47,474 nt of DNA, taken from positions 1-47,474 of the forward strand of contig NZ_JAHRIB010000158.1 of assembly GCF_019090165.1 (NCBI RefSeq), given 5' to 3'. The translations under genes were made by a program, and so were the position numbers. This document shows positions 1 to 7,312 of the stretch, piece after piece. Source of the stretch: Streptomyces sp. BV286 (lineage in GTDB: Bacteria; Actinomycetota; Actinomycetes; Streptomycetales; Streptomycetaceae). Numbering within the stretch: the first letter of the stretch is position 1; the number at the start of each line of letters is the position of its first letter. The notes beneath the pieces are model-generated. The model saw only the letters and a list, made by a program, of their open reading frames with translations, was not told where the DNA came from and did not search any database.

Positions 1-2
1 CC

Positions 3-596
3 GCACCGGGCCCGCCCGGGCGGCGGTCCGCCGCACGTGCGGCCGAACCCGGCCTGCCGCCCGTCGTGGACCGCGTCCCGACCCGCGACAAGGTCGTCTT
101 CCTGACCTTCGACGACGGCGCCGAGAAGGATCCGCGGTTCGTCGACATGGTGCGTGAACTGCGGCTGCCGGTCAGCGTGTTCCTCACGGACAGTGTCGTC
201 GGACCGGGGTACGCGCACTTCGGCCGGCTGCGCGCGGTCGGCGCGAGCGTGCAGAACCACACCCTCGACCATCCGTACCTGCCGAGCCTCCCGTACGCGG
301 GCCAGCGGGCCGAGATCTGCGGCCAGCAGGAGAAGATCAAGCAGCGCTTCGGCATCCGCCCCACGCTCTTCCGCCCGCCCTACGGCGCCTACGACGACGA
401 CACCCTGCGCGCGGCGGCCGCCTGCGGAGTCGCCGCGATCGTCCTCTGGCGTGAGGCGGGTCCGCTCCGCCCGGGCGACATCCTCCACTGCCCCGAGGGC
501 CGGGGCGGGGCGAGCCTGACGCGGGCGACGACCGACCTCCTGAAGCGCGTCCAGAGGGCGGGCTTCACCGTGGCGCGCCTGGAGGACTACCTGTAG
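3..596 (+). CDS. Polysaccharide deacetylase family protein (5' end outside window)
   Basis: This is the C-terminal part of a NodB-fold carbohydrate esterase 4 protein, which removes N-acetyl groups from cell-surface polysaccharides. The three family motifs are visible: TFDDG (metal-binding Asp pair), NHTLDH (the HxxxH-type zinc motif) and RPPYG. The reading frame is open to the left edge with an Ala/Pro-rich stretch of the kind that follows an export signal. The true start is therefore probably upstream, although a GTG at 66 could serve. Substrate (chitin oligomers, peptidoglycan or other) cannot be told. It stands alone, 94 bp before the first heat-shock operator. Confidence 0.85.
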   Translation, partial: APGPPGRRSAARAAEPGLPPVVDRVPTRDKVVFLTFDDGAEKDPRFVDMVRELRLPVSVFLTDSVVGPGYAHFGRLRAVGASVQNHTLDHPYLPSLPYAGQRAEICGQQEKIKQRFGIRPTLFRPPYGAYDDDTLRAAAACGVAAIVLWREAGPLRPGDILHCPEGRGGASLTRATTDLLKRVQRAGFTVARLEDYL

Positions 597-689
597 AGGG
601 CTGCCGGGAGAAGGGCCGGCGGCGCGGTTCTCAGGGGGTGCGCTCCCCGCGTTCCGACCCGCCGAGGACCCCCTGTCCGCCGACGTCGA

Positions 690-716
690 CTGGCACTCCG
701 CTTGACCGAGTGCTAA
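690..716 (+). promoter_or_regulatory. CIRCE operator 1 (HrcA binding site)
   Basis: CTGGCACTC-N9-GAGTGCTAA, matching the CIRCE consensus TTAGCACTC-N9-GAGTGCTAA with two changes in the left arm. It precedes groES-groEL, the classic target of the repressor HrcA. The spacer holds the putative -35 box TTGACC, so repressor binding would occlude RNA polymerase. Confidence 0.93.
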
Positions 717-731
717 TCGCAGTCATAGTCT
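702..731 (+). promoter_or_regulatory. Putative groES-groEL promoter
   Basis: -35 TTGACC (702-707) and -10 TAGTCT (726-731) are separated by 18 bp, a vegetative-type promoter lying between and inside the two CIRCE elements. The predicted start near 738 leaves a leader of about 120 nt before groES. Confidence 0.6.
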
Positions 732-736
732 CGGCT

Positions 737-763
737 CTGGCACTCACCACAGGAGAGTGCCAA
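737..763 (+). promoter_or_regulatory. CIRCE operator 2 (HrcA binding site)
   Basis: CTGGCACTC-N9-GAGTGCCAA, a second CIRCE copy with its arms 47 bp downstream of the first. It covers the expected transcription start and early leader. Two tandem copies imply tight, possibly cooperative HrcA repression. Confidence 0.9.
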
Positions 764-860
764 TAGCGACGGGCAGGTCCGGCACCCGCGACGACGGATC
801 CACCTGGTCGCCACCTCAGACAGTTAACCCCGTGAGATCTCCGAAGGGGGAGGTCGGATC

Positions 861-1169
861 GTGACGACCACCAGCTCCAAGGTTGCCATCAAGCCGCTCG
901 AGGACCGCATTGTGGTCCAGCCGCTGGATGCCGAGCAGACCACGGCCTCTGGCCTGGTCATCCCGGACACGGCGAAGGAGAAGCCCCAGGAGGGCGTCGT
1001 CCTTGCCGTTGGCCCGGGCCGCTTCGAGAACGGCGAGCGCCTGCCGCTCGACGTGAACACCGGCGACATCGTGCTGTACAGCAAGTACGGCGGCACCGAG
1101 GTGAAGTACAACGGCGAGGAGTACCTCGTCCTCTCGGCTCGCGACGTGCTCGCGATCATCGAGAAGTAA
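861..1169 (+). CDS. groES: Co-chaperonin GroES (Hsp10)
   Basis: 102-residue co-chaperonin that caps the GroEL ring during ATP-driven protein folding in the cytoplasm. The family signature is clear: IKPLEDRIVVQ near the N terminus, the mobile-loop region around TTASGLVIPD, and the roof/C-terminal part with YSKYGGTEVKYNGEEYLVL. The GTG start is preceded by a strong ribosome site (AAGGGGGAGG, 844-853). It is the first gene of an operon with groEL 120 bp downstream, controlled by the two CIRCE operators. Confidence 0.97.
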   Translation: MTTTSSKVAIKPLEDRIVVQPLDAEQTTASGLVIPDTAKEKPQEGVVLAVGPGRFENGERLPLDVNTGDIVLYSKYGGTEVKYNGEEYLVLSARDVLAIIEK

Positions 1170-1289
1170 TTCACCCGGTTTTACCAGCATTGCAGTGAAC
1201 TGCGCCCCTGGCCCCAGCGAAGCATGAAGCCGGGCGTCGGGGGCGCAGTTCGTTTCACCCACGTTTTCCGAGAGGGCTGAACCGCTCCC

Positions 1290-2915
1290 ATGGCGAAGAT
1301 CCTGAAGTTCGACGAGGACGCCCGTCGCGCCCTCGAGCGCGGCGTCAACAAGCTTGCCGACACGGTCAAGGTGACGATCGGCCCCAAGGGCCGCAACGTC
1401 GTCATCGACAAGAAGTTCGGCGCCCCCACCATCACCAACGACGGTGTCACCATCGCCCGTGAGGTCGAGGTCGACGACCCGTACGAGAACCTCGGCGTCC
1501 AGCTGGTGAAGGAGGTGGCGACCAAGACCAACGACGTAGCGGGTGACGGTACGACCACCGCCACCGTGCTGGCCCAGGCGCTCGTACGCGAAGGCCTGAG
1601 GAACGTGGCCGCCGGTGCGTCCCCCGCCCTCCTGAAGCGCGGCATCGACGCCGCCGTCGCCGCGGTCTCCGAGGAGCTCCTCGCGACCGCGCGCCCGATC
1701 GACGAGAAGTCCGACATCGCCGCCGTCGCCGGTCTGTCCGCCCAGGACAGCCAGGTCGGCGAGCTCATCGCCGAGGCGATGGACAAGGTCGGCAAGGACG
1801 GTGTCATCACCGTCGAGGAGTCCAACACCTTCGGTCTGGAGCTGGACTTCACCGAGGGCATGGCCTTCGACAAGGGCTACCTGTCGCCCTACATGGTGTC
1901 CGACCAGGAGCGTATGGAGGCCGTCCTCGACGACCCGTACATCCTGATCCACCAGGGCAAGATCGGCTCGATCCAGGACCTGCTGCCTCTCCTCGAGAAG
2001 GTCATCCAGTCCAACGCCTCGAAGCCGCTGCTGATCATCGCCGAGGACGTCGAGGGCGAGGCCCTGTCGACCCTGGTCGTGAACAAGATCCGCGGCACGT
2101 TCAACGCGGTGGCCGTGAAGGCCCCCGGCTTCGGCGACCGCCGCAAGGCCATGCTCGGTGACATCGCCACCCTCACCGGCGCCACGGTCATCGCTGAGGA
2201 GGTCGGCCTCAAGCTCGACCAGGTCGGCCTGGACGTGCTGGGCTCCGCCCGCCGCGTGACGGTCACCAAGGACGACACGACGATCGTCGACGGCGGCGGC
2301 AACAGCGCCGACGTGGCCGGCCGTGTCAACCAGATCAAGGCCGAGATCGAGTCCACGGACTCCGACTGGGACCGCGAGAAGCTCCAGGAGCGCCTCGCGA
2401 AGCTGGCCGGCGGCGTGTGCGTGATCAAGGTCGGCGCCGCCACCGAGGTGGAGCTGAAGGAGAAGAAGCACCGTCTCGAGGACGCCATCTCCGCGACCCG
2501 CGCCGCGGTCGAGGAGGGCATCGTCTCCGGTGGTGGCTCCGCGCTCGTCCACGCCGTGAAGGTCCTCGAGGGCAACCTCGGCAAGACCGGCGACGAGGCC
2601 ACCGGTGTCGCCGTCGTCCGCAAGGCCGCCGTCGAGCCGCTGCGCTGGATCGCCGAGAACGCCGGCCTGGAGGGTTACGTCATCACCTCCAAGGTCGCCG
2701 AGCTCGACAAGGGCCAGGGCTTCAACGCCGCGACCGGCGAGTACGGCGACCTGGTCAAGGCCGGCGTCATCGACCCGGTCAAGGTCACCCGCTCCGCCCT
2801 GGAGAACGCCGCCTCCATCGCCTCCCTGCTGCTCACGACCGAGACCCTGGTCGTCGAGAAGCCGGCCGAGGAGGAGCCCGACGCGGGCCACGGCGGCCAC
2901 GGCCACTCCCACTAG
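1290..2915 (+). CDS. groEL1: Chaperonin GroEL1 (Hsp60) with His-rich tail
   Basis: 541-residue ATP-dependent chaperonin forming the folding chamber with GroES. Sequence marks include the N-terminal MAKILKFDEDARRALERGV, the ATP-binding GDGTTTATVLA segment, and the C-terminal equatorial region. The C terminus ends GHGGHGHSH and not in the Gly-Gly-Met tail. A His-rich end is typical of the operon-encoded GroEL1 of actinobacteria, which commonly carry a second, unlinked groEL2. Ribosome site GAGAGGG lies about 14 bp before the ATG. A 14-bp terminator hairpin follows. Confidence 0.97.
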   Translation: MAKILKFDEDARRALERGVNKLADTVKVTIGPKGRNVVIDKKFGAPTITNDGVTIAREVEVDDPYENLGVQLVKEVATKTNDVAGDGTTTATVLAQALVREGLRNVAAGASPALLKRGIDAAVAAVSEELLATARPIDEKSDIAAVAGLSAQDSQVGELIAEAMDKVGKDGVITVEESNTFGLELDFTEGMAFDKGYLSPYMVSDQERMEAVLDDPYILIHQGKIGSIQDLLPLLEKVIQSNASKPLLIIAEDVEGEALSTLVVNKIRGTFNAVAVKAPGFGDRRKAMLGDIATLTGATVIAEEVGLKLDQVGLDVLGSARRVTVTKDDTTIVDGGGNSADVAGRVNQIKAEIESTDSDWDREKLQERLAKLAGGVCVIKVGAATEVELKEKKHRLEDAISATRAAVEEGIVSGGGSALVHAVKVLEGNLGKTGDEATGVAVVRKAAVEPLRWIAENAGLEGYVITSKVAELDKGQGFNAATGEYGDLVKAGVIDPVKVTRSALENAASIASLLLTTETLVVEKPAEEEPDAGHGGHGHSH

Positions 2916-2958
2916 GAGCATTCGCCCGGACGGTACGTCCGGGCAGGCGCCCCGCGAA

Positions 2959-2989
2959 GGCCCGGCACCCCGTCTCGGGGTGCCGGGCC
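2959..2989 (+). terminator. Terminator of groES-groEL1
   Basis: Perfect 14-bp stem GGCCCGGCACCCCG / CGGGGTGCCGGGCC with a TCT loop, 43 bp after the groEL1 stop. There is no strong T tract, as is usual in Streptomyces. It may also serve the convergent gene ending at 3014. Confidence 0.8.
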
Positions 2990-3013
2990 CTCGTGCTTCC
3001 GGGACCCGCCCGC

Positions 3014-3721
3014 TCAGATCTCCAGCTGGTCCAGCACTCCGAGCTGGGCCATCAGCCCCAGCCGGTCGTACTGCCACCAGCCCTCGGCGATCCTGCCGCT
3101 CTCGTCGAACCGGTGGATGTTCGTGCCGGTCATGGTGACCTGTCTGCCGGTGGCCGGAATCCCCATGAAGTCGCCCTTGTGGGTGCCGCTCCAGGTCCAG
3201 CGCGTACAGACCCGGTCGCCGTCGGCGATCTGGTCCTCGATGGTGAACGCGAGGTCGAATCCGGCCTGCCACATCTCGACCTGGCGGCGCATGGCGTCCC
3301 TGCCGATCACGTCCTGCTCGCTGGACGGATCGTGGTCGTGGTAGTTCTCGGCGACGATCTCGTCCCACGACGGCAGCGCGCCCTTGCCGGAGATCAGCCC
3401 GTAGAGATTGCGTACACCGGCCCGGTAGAGCCGCTCGTCGCGTACCACGTCCAGATCGGTGAACGTCGGCATCTCGTCGCAGAGCGCCACCATGTCCCGG
3501 AAGATCCTGTCCGTCTCGGGAAGGTTCGAGTTCCGCATCGCGTCCTCGTACGAGGGGAACTCCACGATCTCGATGAAGTGCGACGCGTCCGAGCGGTCCT
3601 TGCCGATCACACTGTGCGTCGCGGTCCGCTTGCCCTTGGTCTGCTCGACCCAGGTGTCCATCAGCCGGTTCATCTCGTCGAACCGGCTGGTCTTGCAGTC
3701 GATCAGCTGTACGAATGTCAT
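3014..3721 (-). CDS. SnoaL-like/NTF2-fold protein with N-terminal ferredoxin-like domain
   Basis: 235 residues in two parts. Residues 1-90 resemble a dimeric alpha/beta-barrel (monooxygenase-like) domain, with HFIEIVEFPSYEDAM. Residues about 105-230 look like a SnoaL/ester-cyclase NTF2 fold: ENYHDHDPS, GRDAMRRQVEMWQAGFDL, and WSGTHKGDFMGIPATGR followed by GRIAEGWWQYD. Such domains bind small polyketide-like or hydrophobic ligands, but the reaction here is not identifiable. It is transcribed toward groEL1 and has its own promoter embedded in an inverted repeat (3763-3807). Function is inferred from fold only. Confidence 0.75.
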   Translation of the reverse strand: MTFVQLIDCKTSRFDEMNRLMDTWVEQTKGKRTATHSVIGKDRSDASHFIEIVEFPSYEDAMRNSNLPETDRIFRDMVALCDEMPTFTDLDVVRDERLYRAGVRNLYGLISGKGALPSWDEIVAENYHDHDPSSEQDVIGRDAMRRQVEMWQAGFDLAFTIEDQIADGDRVCTRWTWSGTHKGDFMGIPATGRQVTMTGTNIHRFDESGRIAEGWWQYDRLGLMAQLGVLDQLEI

Positions 3722-3762
3722 GGCGCCGCCCTCCGACCCCCCATGTCCGGTGGAATACGCCC

Positions 3763-3807
3763 ATATTAGTGAAAATCCCCTCCGCCTGTCGGTCGAAGGG
3801 GATTCAC
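3763..3807 (-). promoter_or_regulatory. Promoter overlapped by inverted repeat (possible operator)
   Basis: On the minus strand, -35 CCGACA (3792-3787) and -10 TAATAT (3768-3763) are 18 bp apart, about 40 bp before the SnoaL-like gene start. An inverted repeat, GTGAA(AA)TCCCCT (3769-3781) against AGGGGATTCAC (3797-3807), spans the spacer and the -35 box. This arrangement suits a repressor site. It could alternatively act as a terminator for the upstream SDR gene. Confidence 0.5.
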
Positions 3808-3847
3808 CGGAGCCACCGCCGGACAGGGCCTAACGGCACCGCCGGGC

Positions 3848-4621
3848 TCACTTCGGCCCGTACTTGCGGCCCGTCCTCGAACTGATCCCGCCGAGCAGCC
3901 CCCGCGGGGTCACCTTCACCACGCCCATCATGACCTTGTAGCGCGGGTCCGGAACGGACAGCGTCCTGCCCCGCGCCAGGTCGGCGAGCGCGGACGTGAC
4001 CAGCTTGTCGGCGTCCAGCCACATCCAGTTGGGGATGTTGTCCGTGCCCATCCCGGCCCGCTCGTGGAACTCCGTCCGGACGAACCCGGGGCACAGCGCC
4101 ATCAGCCGCACACCACTGCCGGCCAGGTCCTTCGCCGCCCCCTGCGTGAACTGCACGACCCACGCCTTGGACGCCCCGTACGTGCCGCGGGGCAGGAACG
4201 CGGCCACCGACGCCACGTTGACGACGCCCCCGCGCCCGCGGGCCCGCATGGCATCGGTCGCCGCCGAGGTCAGCCGCAGCACCGCCTCGCAGTGCACCTT
4301 GAGCATCTTCAGCTCGTCCGCCATGGGGACGTCCAGATAGACGCCCTTGTTGGCGAAGCCCGCGTTGTTGATCAGCAGGTCGACCGCGTGCTTGCGGTCC
4401 GAGAGGCGGGCGGCCACCGCCTCGATGCCGTCGTCCGTCGCCAGATCCGCGGTCAGCACCTCCGCCTCGATGCCGTGCCGGTCGTGCAGTTCCGTCGCCT
4501 GCTCGCCGAGCCGCTTGGTGTCACGCGCCACCAGCACGAGGTTGTGGCCGTCGGAGGCCAGCCGCCGCGCGAAGGCGGCACCGATGCCCGCGGTCGATCC
4601 CGTAATCAGAGCCGTTGTCAT
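3848..4621 (-). CDS. SDR family NAD(P)-dependent oxidoreductase
   Basis: 257-residue classical short-chain dehydrogenase. Visible motifs are TGSTAGIG (residues 8-15, cofactor loop), NNAG (85-88), Ser138 in NVASVA, and the catalytic Tyr148-x3-Lys152 in YGASK. An Arg after the second beta strand (VARDTKRL) suggests NADP(H) preference. Substrate is unknown. It is a single gene read on the minus strand, about 130 bp from the next gene. Confidence 0.9.
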   Translation of the reverse strand: MTTALITGSTAGIGAAFARRLASDGHNLVLVARDTKRLGEQATELHDRHGIEAEVLTADLATDDGIEAVAARLSDRKHAVDLLINNAGFANKGVYLDVPMADELKMLKVHCEAVLRLTSAATDAMRARGRGGVVNVASVAAFLPRGTYGASKAWVVQFTQGAAKDLAGSGVRLMALCPGFVRTEFHERAGMGTDNIPNWMWLDADKLVTSALADLARGRTLSVPDPRYKVMMGVVKVTPRGLLGGISSRTGRKYGPK

Positions 4622-4806
4622 GGCCCAAGGTTAGTGACCTGGCTCATGCTCTCCGTGCGGCGAGTGACCCGAAAGAGCACCCGTCCGTTGTCCCTTCCCC
4701 ACAACCGCGAACTGCCCTGCGGTCCCCGGCTTTCGGGGCAGGGCACGGGACGGGCGCCGGGGCGAAGCGTCCGGACCGGCCTCGCCGCCGAGGCGGAACA
4801 CCGGCG

Positions 4807-5499
4807 TCACCGCCGCCCGTTCACCCCATTCGCCCCGCCGTACTTCTCGACGTACTTCCGCGCCACCTCCCGCGCCTCCGGGTGCAGGGCGTCCCCCGCC
4901 GCCAACACCCTTGGCAGCAGCGTCCGTTCGAGTGTGACCGCGCGGAACTGGAAGGCGGCCGTCACCTCGTGGTCCGGCCGGTGCACGATCTCGACCGGAT
5001 CGCCCGCCCGTATCTCCCCGGGCTCGATGACCCGCAGGTACGCGCCGGACGCGCCCTTCCGCGTGAACCGCCTGACCCACCCCTTCTCGCCCAGGTGGCC
5101 CTGGAAGGTGAGGCAGGGGATGCGCCCGGACGTGACTTCGAGCACGACGTCGGAGCCGACCCGCCAGCGCTCCCCGATCTTCGCGCCGGACACGTCGATG
5201 CCCTCCGTCGTGAGGTTCTCACCGAACATGCCGCTGGTCAGAGTCCGTCCCAGCTCGCGCTCCCAGTCGTCCAGGTCCTCGCGCGCGAAGGCGTAGACCG
5301 CCTGGTCGTTCCCGCCGTGGTGCCGCCGCTCGCACACGGAGTCCCCGGCGAGACCGCTCCCGCCGACGCCCTTGGGTCCGGGCGCCGCCACCCGCACCGG
5401 GCCGTCCACCGGCCGCTTGTCGATCCCGGTCACGCCCTCGGCCTGGTCCGTGTAGCCGACGGCCTTGGGTCGGCCCAGGTTCACAGAGAGAAGCTTCAT
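4807..5499 (-). CDS. MOSC domain-containing protein (YiiM-like)
   Basis: 230 residues with the MOSC fold known from molybdenum-cofactor sulfurase C termini and the YiiM/YuaD family. Marks: GLAGDSVCERRHHGG (residues 49-63), DQAVYAF, MFGENLTTEG (91-100) and the conserved Cys129 in RIPCLTF, the proposed sulfur or Mo-cofactor ligand. In characterised relatives the domain reduces N-hydroxylated compounds or handles Mo cofactor; the substrate here is unknown. It is divergently transcribed from the LysR gene, its likely regulator. Confidence 0.88.
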   Translation of the reverse strand: MKLLSVNLGRPKAVGYTDQAEGVTGIDKRPVDGPVRVAAPGPKGVGGSGLAGDSVCERRHHGGNDQAVYAFAREDLDDWERELGRTLTSGMFGENLTTEGIDVSGAKIGERWRVGSDVVLEVTSGRIPCLTFQGHLGEKGWVRRFTRKGASGAYLRVIEPGEIRAGDPVEIVHRPDHEVTAAFQFRAVTLERTLLPRVLAAGDALHPEAREVARKYVEKYGGANGVNGRR

Positions 5500-5578
5500 G
5501 GCGGCACGCTAGGCGATGCGAGCCAAAGCGTCGATGCAATATTCATCGCCATATCCAAGAATCGCTTATGCTCGAAGG
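5500..5578. promoter_or_regulatory. MOSC / LysR divergent promoter region
   Basis: This 79-bp region is much richer in A+T than its surroundings. A -10-like TATGCT stands just upstream of the GTG at 5579, so the LysR mRNA is probably leaderless. An imperfect dyad (GCAATATTC ... CGCTTATGC, about 5535-5572) with T-N11-A character is a plausible LysR binding site acting on both genes. Confidence 0.4.
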
Positions 5579-6475
5579 GTGATCGAGGCCCGCCATCTGC
5601 GCGTCCTGCGCGCCGTCGCCGCCACCGGCTCCTTCTCGGCGGCGGGGCGCGAACTGGGCTGCACCCAGCCCGCCGTCAGCCAGCAGATGAAGGCTCTCGA
5701 AGCCTCCGTCGGCACCCCGCTCCTGATCCGCACCGGCCGCGAGATGCGCCTGACCCAGGCCGGTGAAGCCCTGGTCCGGCATGCCGCGGGCATCATCGCC
5801 GGCCTCACCGCCGCGGAGGAGGAGGTCGCCGCGATCGCGGGCCTGCGCGCGGGCCGGGTGCGCCTGGTCTCGTTCCCCAGCGGAAGTTCCACGCTCGTAC
5901 CGACCGCGCTCGCCGCCCTGCGCGCCGCGCACCCCGGCACGCGCGTCTCCCTGGAGGAGGCCGAGCCGCCGCGCTCCGTCGGGATGCTGCGTGAGGGCGA
6001 CTGCGACGTGACGCTCGCCTTCCGGTACGAGGGCGCGGCGGGCGCCGAGGAATGGGACGACCTGGTGGTCCGCCCGCTGCTCACCGACCGGCTCGTCGGT
6101 CTGGTGCCGGAGGGGCACCGGCTGGCCCGGGCGGGATCGGTCGCCATCGGCGAGCTCGCCGACGAGCCGTGGATCGCCGGCTGCCCCCGCTGCCGGGGCC
6201 AGCTGGTGGAGGTCTGCGAGAGCGCGGGCTTCACACCACGCATCGACTTCGCGACCGACGACTATCCGGCGGTGGTCGGTCTGGTCGGCGCCGGTCTCGG
6301 GGTCGCCGTCCTGCCGGAGCTGGCCATCGAGTCCGTACGCCCCAAAGGTGCACGCACAGTGACGGTGGAGCCCGCGCTGCGGCGGGAGATCGTCGCGCTC
6401 ACGCTGCCGGACCTGGCCCAGGTGCCCGCGGTGGCGGCCACTCTGGACCAGCTGGCCAGGGCCGCGGCCCGCTGA
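5579..6475 (+). CDS. LysR family transcriptional regulator
   Basis: 298 residues from GTG 5579. An in-frame ATG at 5516 exists, but the added residues do not resemble the family and would overlap the promoter. The winged helix-turn-helix covers residues 1-60 (LRVLRAVAATGSFSAAGREL, CTQPAVSQQMKALE, the usual LysR recognition helix). The effector domain follows, with FATDDYPAVVGLVGAG near the C terminus. A CPRC pair in WIAGCPRCRGQL is unusual and could be redox- or metal-sensitive. It probably controls the divergent MOSC gene. Confidence 0.9.
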   Translation: MIEARHLRVLRAVAATGSFSAAGRELGCTQPAVSQQMKALEASVGTPLLIRTGREMRLTQAGEALVRHAAGIIAGLTAAEEEVAAIAGLRAGRVRLVSFPSGSSTLVPTALAALRAAHPGTRVSLEEAEPPRSVGMLREGDCDVTLAFRYEGAAGAEEWDDLVVRPLLTDRLVGLVPEGHRLARAGSVAIGELADEPWIAGCPRCRGQLVEVCESAGFTPRIDFATDDYPAVVGLVGAGLGVAVLPELAIESVRPKGARTVTVEPALRREIVALTLPDLAQVPAVAATLDQLARAAAR

Positions 6476-6562
6476 GCGCCGTACGGAACCGGCGCGCGGG
6501 CGATCGTGCTCCGTCGGGGCTTTCAGGGCCCCTGTGGGGCGAGAGGTATGCCGTGGGGGACG

Positions 6563-6584
6563 AAAAATAGGCGCACGCGTGCGC
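6563..6584 (-). terminator. Probable whiD terminator
   Basis: The palindrome GCGCACGCGTGCGC (6571-6584), read on the minus strand, is followed by CTATTTTT, giving a small GC-rich hairpin and a T5 tract 25 bp beyond the whiD stop. The stem is short. Confidence 0.55.
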
Positions 6585-6608
6585 GTGCCTGTTCGCAGGA
6601 ACGTTCCT

Positions 6609-6932
6609 TCAGTTGTGGGACGGGTCGCCTCCGCTCGACGCCGAGACCAGGCGGTTGCGCGCCCGTCCCATGAGTTCCTCGCGCTCGTCCTCGGTCAGCC
6701 CGCCCCACACTCCGTACGGCTCGCGCACCGCCAGGGCGTGGGCCGCGCACTCGGCTCGCACCGGGCACCTCATGCAGACCTCTTTGGCCGAGTTCTCACG
6801 AGCGCTCCGTGCCGCACCGCGCTCGCCCTCCGGGTGGAAGAAGAGCGAGCTGTCGACCCCGCGGCAGGCCGCGAGGAGCTGCCAGTCCCACAGATCCGCG
6901 TTCGGTCCGGGAAGGCGGGAGAAATCTGCCAT
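6609..6932 (-). CDS. whiD: WhiB-family iron-sulfur regulator WhiD
   Basis: 107-residue Wbl protein matching WhiD from its first residues (MADFSRLPGPNADLWDWQ). It binds a [4Fe-4S] cluster through Cys23, Cys53, Cys56 and Cys62 and carries the GVWGG turn (75-79) followed by a basic C-terminal region. In Streptomyces WhiD is needed for late spore maturation; the mycobacterial counterpart is WhiB3. Wbl proteins commonly act bound to region 4 of the principal sigma factor. It is divergent from bldM across a 380-bp region. The ribosome site AGGGGA precedes the ATG. Confidence 0.95.
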   Translation of the reverse strand: MADFSRLPGPNADLWDWQLLAACRGVDSSLFFHPEGERGAARSARENSAKEVCMRCPVRAECAAHALAVREPYGVWGGLTEDEREELMGRARNRLVSASSGGDPSHN

Positions 6933-7008
6933 TGCGTTGTCCCCTTGTAGCCGTTTTGGTCGGTTACGTGCCCATGACCGTACATCTACGATCTAAGGAG
7001 ATGAAAAT

Positions 7009-7137
7009 ATGACTCATTGCGAATCTAGCCTCAGACACCAGGAAAGGGGAAGAAAAGCGGCTAAATGGGGCATGGCTTGTGATGAAAGCTTGAGGGTCTG
7101 TTGTGGGTGTCTGCACCGTGTCCGCCCCCTCACGTAG
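7009..7137 (+). CDS. Possible small Cys-containing ORF in the bldM upstream region
   Basis: A 42-codon frame begins ATG-ACT-CAT and ends in TAG, preceded at 8 bp by a perfect AAGGAG (6995-7000). It has five Cys, four of them clustered (VCCGCL and MACDES). Against it: third-position GC is only about 55%, against roughly 90% in neighbouring genes, and AGA, AAA and TGT codons abound. It may just be the A+T-richer promoter region. No family is recognised. Confidence 0.2.
   Translation: MTHCESSLRHQERGRKAAKWGMACDESLRVCCGCLHRVRPLT
7034..7122. promoter_or_regulatory. Three GACAC motifs (possible WhiA sites)
   Basis: GACAC at 7034-7038 and its complement GTGTC at 7107-7111 and 7118-7122 lie upstream of the bldM promoter. 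GACAC is the reported WhiA recognition core, and WhiA with WhiB is known to act at bldM in Streptomyces. A 5-mer is weak evidence singly; the cluster in 90 bp adds some weight. Confidence 0.4.
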
Positions 7138-7161
7138 AGTGCCGAACGTGGCTCGCGGCCC

Positions 7162-7189
7162 CGTAACTCTTTCGAGTGACCGTCGTTGA
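7162..7189 (+). promoter_or_regulatory. bldM p1 promoter (sigma-BldN type)
   Basis: CGTAAC (7162-7167), 16 bp, CGTTGA (7184-7189). As I recall it, this is the sigma-BldN promoter pattern described for bldMp1. The start would fall near 7196, giving a leader of about 115 nt before bldM. Confidence 0.85.
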
Positions 7190-7312
7190 GAGTGCGAGGC
7201 GGTTGAAAGAACAAGCGCTCGGGCAAACGTCCGAGGCGGTCGACCGCACAGGTGACGATTTCGTACCAGCCTGGAGGCTCAAGGTGACGCGCATCAGCTG
7301 CGGAGGACGGCC

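Noticed and set aside
816..3764. A 982-codon open frame on the minus strand opposite groES-groEL1
   Set aside because: It is a GC-bias shadow of the groEL1 codons, with Gly/Val/Leu/Arg-rich composition and no protein family features.
5516..5578. Upstream ATG extending the LysR regulator
   Set aside because: The added 21 residues do not resemble LysR N termini and cover the divergent promoter; GTG 5579 starts right at the family sequence.
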